Source of the DNA: Chloroflexota bacterium
GTDB lineage: Bacteria > Chloroflexota > Limnocylindria > Limnocylindrales > CSP1-4
Direction: 5' to 3'
DNA: 17,193 bases
NCBI GenBank assembly: GCA_017882025.1
Contig: JADGQG010000015.1
Coordinates: forward strand, 1 to 17,193
The notes beneath the pieces were generated by a model. The model was not told the origin of the DNA. It ran no database searches and saw only the letters and a list, made by a program, of their open reading frames with translations. The translations under genes and the position numbers were made by a program. Shown piece after piece: positions 7,366-12,925 of this stretch (within the stretch, counting starts at the first letter, position 1; every line of letters begins with the position of its first letter).

Positions 7366-8303
7366 GCGCTCCACCCGGAGCCGCTGCACAGGCGGCCGCC
7401 GGCCGCCTCGCGCGCCTTCACCTTGGAACGGGCCTGCTGCGCCTGGCTCGCGTCGAGCTCGAGGAGCTGGCCGGCGACGGCGGGCTCGACGCGGATGGAA
7501 TCCTGGACCTGGCGGAGGCACGCTGGCGGACGGGTGACCTGCGCGGCGCGGCCGAGGCGGCCGGTGCGTGGCTCGGCGCTGGCGTCGGCGCGGCCGATGC
7601 CGCAGCGACCCGGGACGACCTCGACGTGGACCCGGCCGGCGGCGACGAGGCCGGTGGGCGGGCCCGCGCCCTGGCACATGCGCTGATCGCGGACGGGCTC
7701 ACGGTCCGTGGCCGCCACGACGATGCCGCGGTCCACGTGGCGGCCGCTCTCGACGCGCTCCGGGCCGGGTCCACCGGGTCCGTGGCGACCGCCCTCGACG
7801 CGCTGTTCGCCGGGATCTCCTCGCGAGCGGACGCCTGGCCGAGCTTCGGGCCGGGCGACGCCGGCCCCGAACTGGCGGGGGCCGCTGCCGTCGGGGTGCC
7901 CATCACTCGCGTCTTCACCCAGTCCGCGGACTCGGCACTGCCCGACCCGATCGCGGCCGCGGGCGAGCGGCTCGACGCGGGTGACGACGCCGCGGCGGCC
8001 GTCCTGCTCGTGCTCGCCCTTCGCGCCACGCCGAACCGCGCCGAGGAGGTCCTCGAGCGGGCCGATACCGCCCTCGCCGCACGCCCGGGCGCGCCGCTCC
8101 TCCTCGCGCGGGCGGAGGCACTTCGCACGCTCGGCCGCCACGAGGCCGCCGGCATCGCCTACGCTGTCGCCGACACGCGCGCCCGCGGCGGCACGCACGC
8201 CCCGCCCCCGTTCTCCGGCGCGGGCGCGGTCGAACCCATCGATGCGCGAGGGACCGCCCCCGACGCGGCCGCTGCCCCCGATCCCGAACGGAGTCCGCAA
8301 TGA
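7362..8303 (+). CDS. Alanine-rich helical-repeat (TPR-like) protein, function unknown
   Basis: A 313-residue protein of no family I can name. It is very rich in alanine, arginine, leucine and aspartate, and by reading contains no lysine, no cysteine, one tyrosine and one asparagine. Several stretches look like paired amphipathic helices of tetratricopeptide type, for example residues 13-38, 46-72, 100-135 and 194-258 (AGERLDAGDDAAAAVLLV, then ALAARPGAPLLLARAEALR). The last 40 residues are proline-rich and probably disordered. It overlaps both neighbours by four bases (ATGA at 7362 and 8300), so its translation is coupled to the M16 peptidase and ndk. A scaffold or tetratricopeptide-like adaptor is possible. 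No enzymatic motif is visible. Confidence 0.75.
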   Translation: MSAPPGAAAQAAAGRLARLHLGTGLLRLARVELEELAGDGGLDADGILDLAEARWRTGDLRGAAEAAGAWLGAGVGAADAAATRDDLDVDPAGGDEAGGRARALAHALIADGLTVRGRHDDAAVHVAAALDALRAGSTGSVATALDALFAGISSRADAWPSFGPGDAGPELAGAAAVGVPITRVFTQSADSALPDPIAAAGERLDAGDDAAAAVLLVLALRATPNRAEEVLERADTALAARPGAPLLLARAEALRTLGRHEAAGIAYAVADTRARGGTHAPPPFSGAGAVEPIDARGTAPDAAAAPDPERSPQ

Positions 8304-8758
8304 CCGAACGCAGCCTCGTCCTCATCAAGCCGGACGGCGTCCAGCGCCTGTTGGTCGGCCGCGTCATCACCCGCTTCGAGGACCGTGGCTTGAAGCTCGT
8401 GGGTCTCAAGCTGCTGCACGTCTCGCGCGAGCTCGCGGAGCGCCACTACGCGATTCACCGCGACAAAGTGTTCTTCGCCGGGCTCGTCGCCTTCATCACG
8501 TCAAGCCCGCTCATCGCGATAGCGGTCGAGGGCCCGAACGCGATCGACGTGGTCCGCTCCATGGTCGGCGCTACACGGCCCTGGGAGGCTGCCCCGGGCA
8601 CCATCCGCGGCGACTTTGCCCTCGAGGTTGCCCAGAACCTGATCCACGCCTCCGATGGACCTGAGACCGCGGAGACCGAGCTCAGTCTCTGGTTCCCCGA
8701 AGGGACGCTGGAGTACGCCCGCGAGATCGATCGCTGGGCGCTCGGCCCCGAGGGCTGA
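8300..8758 (+). CDS. ndk: Nucleoside diphosphate kinase
   Basis: Ndk transfers the gamma phosphate of a nucleoside triphosphate to a nucleoside diphosphate through a phosphohistidine, balancing the NTP and dNTP pools in the cytoplasm. The 152-residue sequence is complete. It starts with TERSLVLIKPDGVQR (K10 of the KPD motif), then Y50, R86, T92, R103 and N113. The active-site motif is NLIHASDGPETAETEL, with catalytic H116. The length is slightly over the usual 135-150. The start codon overlaps the stop of the helical-repeat gene (ATGA). The stop TGA (8756-8758) abuts the stop of the convergent membrane gene with no base between them. Confidence 0.97.
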   Translation: MTERSLVLIKPDGVQRLLVGRVITRFEDRGLKLVGLKLLHVSRELAERHYAIHRDKVFFAGLVAFITSSPLIAIAVEGPNAIDVVRSMVGATRPWEAAPGTIRGDFALEVAQNLIHASDGPETAETELSLWFPEGTLEYAREIDRWALGPEG

Positions 8759-8765
8759 TCAGCCC
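8752..8765. terminator. 14-base palindrome made by two abutting convergent stop codons
   Basis: GGGCTGA followed directly by TCAGCCC is a perfect palindrome, centred where the ndk stop meets the stop of the leftward membrane gene. As RNA it can fold on either strand as a 5-bp GGGCT/AGCCC stem with a GATC loop. A bidirectional termination or stabilising role is possible, but there is no U tract, so this is tentative. Confidence 0.35.
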
Positions 8766-10315
8766 CCGACGAATGGGGCCGGCGAGGGGAGCATCGGCCC
8801 GGGCGCCCGCGCCGCCGCGTCGATCCCGAACGCGCCGCCTGCCGCGAGGAGCGCCAGCCCCGCGAGCAGGATCACTGCGAAGGCGCGCAACGGGATGCGG
8901 TTGAGTTCCAGCGTGGGACGCGCGTCCCGGCCGGCCGCCGCGGCGGCCACTCGGAGCCGACGCGCAAGCGCGCCCGCCGCCGCGATCGCCCCCGCCGGCG
9001 GAGCGCCGTCGGGCATCGGGACCGCGGCCTGGGCCACGAGCCCCGCCGGGAGGCGGGGGAGTTCGCCGAGCGAGCTCGCCACGATCGCGGACGGGCGGCC
9101 GCCGCCGACCACCAGCACGCGGCAGATCGCCGCCCCCGTACCCAGCGATCCTGCGTAGGCCAGGAGGAGCGCGGGCCCGGCCGTGGCGGACTGCAGGATG
9201 GTGAGCCGCGCGTCCCATGCCAGCAGGCCCGGCCAGGCGACCGCGGCCACGAGGATCCCGGTGAGCGCGACGCCGAGGGCCGGCGCTCGGCGGAGCCAGC
9301 CGGTGGTGTCGCGAAGCCGGCCCGTCCCGAAGGCGGCCCGGAAGGCGATCGTCCAGCCGATCATCGCCGTCCTCGTCGTTGCGAAGACAAGAATCCAGGC
9401 GCGGGCCGCATCGCGGGCCGCCGGGTCGAGCGCCGCCAGGGCGAGGAGCGCGACGCCCGCATCCGCGACGATCGTGTAGGCGACCACGTGCTCCACCTCG
9501 TCCTGGATGAGCGCGGCGACCGTCCCGAAGAGGAGGGTCGCCAGCGCGAGCGTCACGACGAGGCCGCGCTCCAGGCCGAGCCCGACAGAAGAAGGGCCGA
9601 GCGCCGCCGGCGCCCAGCCCAGGATGATGAGCCCCCAGGCGGCCGGGAGCCACGCGGCGAGGATCGGCAATGCTCCGGAGGGAGCCGCATCGGCGAGGCG
9701 CGAGACGCGGGCGTGGAGCGGGATTGCCCCGAACCGGTGTGCCACGACGAGCGCCATCCCGAGGAGCACGAGCGAAGCCGCCGCCGGCTCGGCGGGAGCG
9801 GCGCCCGGCGCCGGGGCGACCCCGGGCACGATCCCGGCGGCGATGAGGCCGATCACGAGGCTCGTTGCGGCGCCGCGCAGCTCTCGCGCCAGCGCCCGGA
9901 TGCGGGACGGCGCCGCCGGGCTGCCGAGCGCGAGCACACTGGCGGCGATCGTGGCGGCCGCCGCGCCGAGCAGGCCCGGCGGCGTACCGGCGAGGCCAAG
10001 GGCGAAACCGATGCCCGCCGCGCCGCCGAGGAGCGCTCCGGGCGCCGACGGCTGCCACGTTGCCAGCCGCGCGACGATCAGCACAAGAAGCCCCCCGGCC
10101 AGGCAGAGGGTGAGCACCAGGCGGAGATGGTCGCTTCCGGCGAGCGCCCCGCCGCCGATGCTGAGCGGGGTATCCGGGTTGATGAGGCCGGCCGCCGCCA
10201 GCGCGACGACCACAGCGCCGAGCCCGGCGAGCGTCCCCAGCCGACGGAATTCGCGGAGCAGCGTCGCGATCACCGCCCCCACGATCGCGAGTGCAAGGAA
10301 CGGGAGCACGCTCAT
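8759..10315 (-). CDS. Lysine-free NuoN/HyfF-like antiporter-type membrane protein
   Basis: A 518-residue polytopic protein related to the proton-conducting antiporter-like subunits of complex I and group 4 hydrogenases (Proton_antipo_M, PF00361). By manual alignment three landmarks remain. AHRFGAIPLHARVSRLADAAP (192-212) matches the FKxxxxPFHxWxPDxxxxAP segment. VEHVVAYTIVADAGVALLAL (274-293) matches KRLLAYSSIxHxGYLLLAL. TTGWLRRAPALGVALTGI (337-354) leads into a counterpart of the PPxxGFxxK helix. The key charged residues do not remain: the transmembrane-5 Glu position is Ala, the TM7 Lys is R194, the TM8 Lys position is in LPAAWG, and the TM12 Lys is R370. The whole protein has no lysine. 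It follows the HyfE-like gene with a 4-base ATGA overlap. It is probably not a standard proton pump, and its function is unknown. Confidence 0.78.
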   Translation of the reverse strand: MSVLPFLALAIVGAVIATLLREFRRLGTLAGLGAVVVALAAAGLINPDTPLSIGGGALAGSDHLRLVLTLCLAGGLLVLIVARLATWQPSAPGALLGGAAGIGFALGLAGTPPGLLGAAAATIAASVLALGSPAAPSRIRALARELRGAATSLVIGLIAAGIVPGVAPAPGAAPAEPAAASLVLLGMALVVAHRFGAIPLHARVSRLADAAPSGALPILAAWLPAAWGLIILGWAPAALGPSSVGLGLERGLVVTLALATLLFGTVAALIQDEVEHVVAYTIVADAGVALLALAALDPAARDAARAWILVFATTRTAMIGWTIAFRAAFGTGRLRDTTGWLRRAPALGVALTGILVAAVAWPGLLAWDARLTILQSATAGPALLLAYAGSLGTGAAICRVLVVGGGRPSAIVASSLGELPRLPAGLVAQAAVPMPDGAPPAGAIAAAGALARRLRVAAAAAGRDARPTLELNRIPLRAFAVILLAGLALLAAGGAFGIDAAARAPGPMLPSPAPFVGG

Positions 10316-10950
10316 CGATCGCCACCGGCGCGGGTCGCTGCCGCCCGGCGACCGGGAAGGCCATCAGGGACGGCGGTGCCGCCCGTCGCCGCCACGGCGC
10401 CGCCGGTCACCGCCGCCACGGCCCCGGCCAGCGCGACGAGGACGACCCCGGCAGCGATGCCGGTCAGCGGCTCGGGCGTGCCTGCGAGCGCCGTCAGGAC
10501 CAGGATGGCGCCGCCGACAAGCACGATGAGCGCCGAGCCGAGGCGGAATATGTCACGCGTGACGGCGATCGGCCCGACTGCCACGGCACATGCGGCAAGT
10601 CCGGCTGCGAGCGCGGCGTCGGGGCCCAGTCGGGGCAGCGCGACCGCGGTCGCGCTGATCCCCACCGCGAAGCCCGCGGCCGCCGCGCCGAGCGTGGCCG
10701 GGAGGCCCAGTGGCGGCCCGGCGTGGTTGGGCACGCGACGCGCCGCGACGAAGACGAGGAACCCGGCCAGGATGCCGGCCACGACCCCGAACGCGAGAGG
10801 CAGCGGCCCTGGGAGAGGATTTGCCACGAACGGCGCGGCCGCAAGCATGACGGCGAGGCCAAGCGAGGCGATCCGGGCGTCGCGTGCGCCTGTCCCAACC
10901 GCCGCCCCGATGGCGACGAGCGCGCCGGCGGCGACGAGGAGCGGGGTCAC
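10312..10950 (-). CDS. Small membrane protein, HyfE/NuoK-like, lacking the conserved Glu
   Basis: A 212-residue, strongly hydrophobic protein with about six or seven membrane helices, close in length to the hydrogenase-4 subunit HyfE. The segment VTRDIFRLGSALIVLVGGAILVL (130-152) lines up with the HyfE/NuoK pattern RNxxRxxxxxxLMExGxxLVL. R132, I134, R136 and the glycine (G147) are kept, but the membrane glutamate is V145. It has no lysine, tryptophan, tyrosine or glutamine. The C-terminal 30 residues are polar and probably cytoplasmic. The start is a GTG overlapping the lepB stop by four bases, and the stop overlaps the NuoN-like gene by four. The family assignment is distant and rests on length, hydropathy, one motif and the neighbour. 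Confidence 0.6.
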   Translation of the reverse strand: MTPLLVAAGALVAIGAAVGTGARDARIASLGLAVMLAAAPFVANPLPGPLPLAFGVVAGILAGFLVFVAARRVPNHAGPPLGLPATLGAAAAGFAVGISATAVALPRLGPDAALAAGLAACAVAVGPIAVTRDIFRLGSALIVLVGGAILVLTALAGTPEPLTGIAAGVVLVALAGAVAAVTGGAVAATGGTAVPDGLPGRRAAATRAGGDR

Positions 10951-11552
10951 GGAACGGCGGGGCTCGGCCTCGCGTCGCCGTTCCCGACCGGAGCCGGGTA
11001 GGTGGGCGTGGGCAGGATCCCGAACGTCGACAGCGGCCAGTAGCGCAGCCAGGCACGCCCGATGACGCGATCCTTCGCGATCGTGCCGAAGGAACGGGAG
11101 TCTGCCGACGCCGCGCGGTGATCACCCATCACGAACAGCTGGCCGTCGGGCACGACCCAGCGCGCCGGCTCCTCGGTCGCGGTGGTGGGCTGCAGGTCGT
11201 ACGTGTACGACTCGTCGAGCTTCGTGCCATTCACCCAGACTGCGCCGTCCTTGACCTCGACGATGTCGCCTGACAGGCCGATCACGCGCTTGATGAACGG
11301 CGTGTTCTGTGTCCCCTCCGTCCAGCCGTCCGGCGGCTGGAAGACGACGATGTCGCCGCGACTGTATGGGTCGAAGCGCGGGGTCAGCTTGTCGACCAGG
11401 ACGTACTGGTCCGGCTCCAGCGTCCGCTCCATCGACATCTGTTCGACGCGGTAGGGTTGGGCCACGAACGTCTGGATCACGAAGAAGATGATGAGCGTCA
11501 GGACGAGCGTCTCGACGATCTCGAAGAGGCACCCGAGGGGGCGTCTGGTCAC
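10947..11552 (-). CDS. lepB: Signal peptidase I
   Basis: Membrane-anchored serine protease that removes signal peptides outside the cytoplasmic membrane (S26 family). I start at the GTG at 11552 (VTRRPLGCLFEIVETL, 201 residues), because a TATACT hexamer lies nine bases upstream. An ATG at 11603 would add 17 residues unlike the family. One membrane helix (about 12-31) is followed by the catalytic serine S40 in EQMSMERTL, then LVDKLTPRFDPYSRGDIVVF. The catalytic lysine K88 is in FIKRVIGLSGD, and the conserved GDHRAASADSR box begins at 143. The fold is complete and the catalytic dyad is intact. It is the first gene of an operon with two antiporter-like membrane proteins, an unusual partnership. 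Confidence 0.93.
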   Translation of the reverse strand: MTRRPLGCLFEIVETLVLTLIIFFVIQTFVAQPYRVEQMSMERTLEPDQYVLVDKLTPRFDPYSRGDIVVFQPPDGWTEGTQNTPFIKRVIGLSGDIVEVKDGAVWVNGTKLDESYTYDLQPTTATEEPARWVVPDGQLFVMGDHRAASADSRSFGTIAKDRVIGRAWLRYWPLSTFGILPTPTYPAPVGNGDARPSPAVP

Positions 11553-11561
11553 AAGTCCGGC

Positions 11562-11567
11562 AGTATA
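11562..11567 (-). promoter_or_regulatory. Candidate -10 box of the lepB operon, near-leaderless
   Basis: The minus strand reads TATACT, one mismatch from TATAAT and conspicuous in this GC-rich sequence. Initiation seven bases downstream would leave only about three bases before the GTG at 11552. No TTGACA-like -35 box is seen at 17 bases. This site also argues against the upstream ATG at 11603. Confidence 0.5.
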
Positions 11568-11622
11568 GGGGCTGGCGTGGGGCGACGCCCCATGCCAGCC
11601 CATCCCGCGCGATGGAGGAGCG

Positions 11623-12678
11623 ATGCAGGGATCCGGTGGGCGCGCCGCGATGGACCGGCCGGCGTTGCTCCGGGAGAACGCGCCGGGCTACGCGGCCGTG
11701 GCGCTGGCCAACATCGCCCGGGAGTTCCCGGCCGACGTCTGGCACACGGTCCGCGGCCCGGAGGACCTGCCGCGCCGACCCCGCGAGCGCACCCCGGTCT
11801 TCTACGGCAGCTTCGACTGGCATTCCTGTGTGGAGATGCACTGGCTCCTGGTGCGGCTCCTGCGATCCGTCCCCGACGTGATCCCGGCCGCCGACATCCG
11901 GGCGGAGCTCGAGGCGCGCTTCGACGGGGCGGCGCTTGCCGCCGAGGCCCGCTTCATTGCCGACCCGGACAACCGGAATCGCGAGCGGCCGTACGGCTGG
12001 GGGTGGGGTCTCGCTCTCGTCCACGAGCTGGCGGCGTGGGACGACGCGGATGGCGGGCGCTGGGCGGAACGGTTCGCACCGCTCGGGGACGCCCTGGCCG
12101 CGAACTTCCTGGGCTGGCTTCCCCTCGCCACGTACCCAATTCGCTACGGGGTCCACACGAACAGCGCCTTCGGGATCTCGCTCGCGCTCCCCCACGCGCG
12201 CGATCGCGCGGCCACCGGCGACGCGAGGCTGCTCGATGCCCTGGTCGGCGCGGCCCGCCGCTGGTACGCCGGCGACGTGGACTACCCGGGCAGCTGGGGA
12301 CCCTCCGGGTTCGACTTCCTCTCGCCCGCCCTGACCGAGGCCGAGCTGATGGCGCAGCTCCTGCCCGGCCCCGCGTTCGCGGTCTGGCTGGCCCGCTTCC
12401 TTCCCGGGATTGCCGCCGGCGAGCCACGGGCTCTCTTCACGCCGGTCGTGGTTTCGGACGCGCGCGACGGCCACATCGCGCACCTTCACGGGCTCAACGC
12501 GAGCCGCGCCTGGTGCTGGCGTCGGCTCGCCGAGGCGCTCCCGGCCGACGACCCTCGCGCCGCCGTGGCCCGGGTCGCGATGGCGCGCCATGCGGCGGCT
12601 GCCCTGCCCCACGCGATGGGCGATGACTACACGGTCGAGCACTGGCTGGCGGCCTACGCGGTGCTCCTCCTCGCCTGA
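11623..12678 (+). CDS. DUF2891 family protein
   Basis: A 351-residue protein of the DUF2891 family, whose biochemical role is not established. The signature F-Y-G-S-F-D-W-H-S-C-V (60-70), followed by E71, H73 and WLLVRLLR, is very characteristic. So are the RPYGWGWGLALVHEL segment (about 123-137), TYPIRYGVHTNSAFG (around 168-182) and DYPGSWGPSGFDFLSP. The conserved His, Trp and Asp residues suggest an alpha/alpha-barrel-like pocket, as in glycan-active enzymes, but that is inference. No signal peptide is seen. The ATG at 11623 follows GGAGG (11614-11618) at a short spacing. An alternative ATG at 11650 would remove nine residues without touching the domain. The gene diverges from lepB and is upstream of, but separated from, hppA. 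Confidence 0.88.
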   Translation: MQGSGGRAAMDRPALLRENAPGYAAVALANIAREFPADVWHTVRGPEDLPRRPRERTPVFYGSFDWHSCVEMHWLLVRLLRSVPDVIPAADIRAELEARFDGAALAAEARFIADPDNRNRERPYGWGWGLALVHELAAWDDADGGRWAERFAPLGDALAANFLGWLPLATYPIRYGVHTNSAFGISLALPHARDRAATGDARLLDALVGAARRWYAGDVDYPGSWGPSGFDFLSPALTEAELMAQLLPGPAFAVWLARFLPGIAAGEPRALFTPVVVSDARDGHIAHLHGLNASRAWCWRRLAEALPADDPRAAVARVAMARHAAAALPHAMGDDYTVEHWLAAYAVLLLA

Positions 12679-12726
12679 CATGGCGGGAAAGCGGAGCGTC
12701 TCGCCCTGAGCATGAGGGCCGTTCGG

Positions 12727-12753
12727 ACTGCATATCCTGGGCCGCTATGCAGT
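12727..12753. promoter_or_regulatory. 8-bp inverted repeat abutting the hppA -35 box (operator candidate)
   Basis: ACTGCATA at 12727-12734 and TATGCAGT at 12746-12753 are perfect inverted copies separated by 11 bases, with half-site centres 19 bases apart. The right arm ends at the base before the TTGACC -35 box. The dyad would be centred around -50 relative to the predicted start, a common place for an activator dimer. A repressor contacting the -35 region is also possible. The regulator is unknown. Confidence 0.6.
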
Positions 12754-12783
12754 TTGACCCTCGCACCGACCGGACGCTATCCT
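12754..12783 (+). promoter_or_regulatory. Predicted sigma-70-type promoter of hppA
   Basis: TTGACC at 12754-12759 and TATCCT at 12778-12783 are separated by 18 bases, the best two-box promoter match in the window. Transcription would start near 12790 and give a leader of about 135 bases before the hppA GTG. An operator-like inverted repeat lies immediately upstream. Confidence 0.6.
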
Positions 12784-12789
12784 CTGCTG

Positions 12790-12925
12790 GGCCTGCCCGC
12801 ACCAATCCTGCCCCGCCATCGCGGAGGGGCGCCAGCCCAGGCGAGCCAGGCTTTCCTCGTCCCCGGCGCGATGGACGTGCTCGAGCGGACGCTCGTTGCC
12901 CTGACAGGGAGGTTTCGCACCAGCC
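12790..12925 (+). other. Long hppA mRNA leader with a small hairpin, no known riboswitch recognised
   Basis: The region between the predicted start and the hppA GTG has no coding frame with family support. At 12810-12830 GCCCC pairs with GGGGC around a short interrupted stem (GCCCCgCC/GGaGGGGC with a 5-base loop). GGGAGG ending about 13 bases before the GTG is the likely ribosome site, at a rather long spacing. I do not recognise a known riboswitch consensus. Confidence 0.35.

Noticed and set aside
8682..10364. A 560-codon minus-strand frame overlapping the NuoN-like gene in another phase
   Set aside because: It is Arg/Gly-rich with no hydrophobic periodicity, and it also runs into the end of ndk on the opposite strand.
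9488..11065. A 525-codon plus-strand frame opposite the membrane pair
   Set aside because: The translation is low-complexity Arg/Ala/Pro-rich, while the minus strand gives coherent membrane helices and ATGA/GTGA overlaps.
11553..11603. ATG start 17 codons upstream for signal peptidase I
   Set aside because: The added residues are not family-like, there is no ribosome site, and the TATACT -10-like box would lie within the gene.
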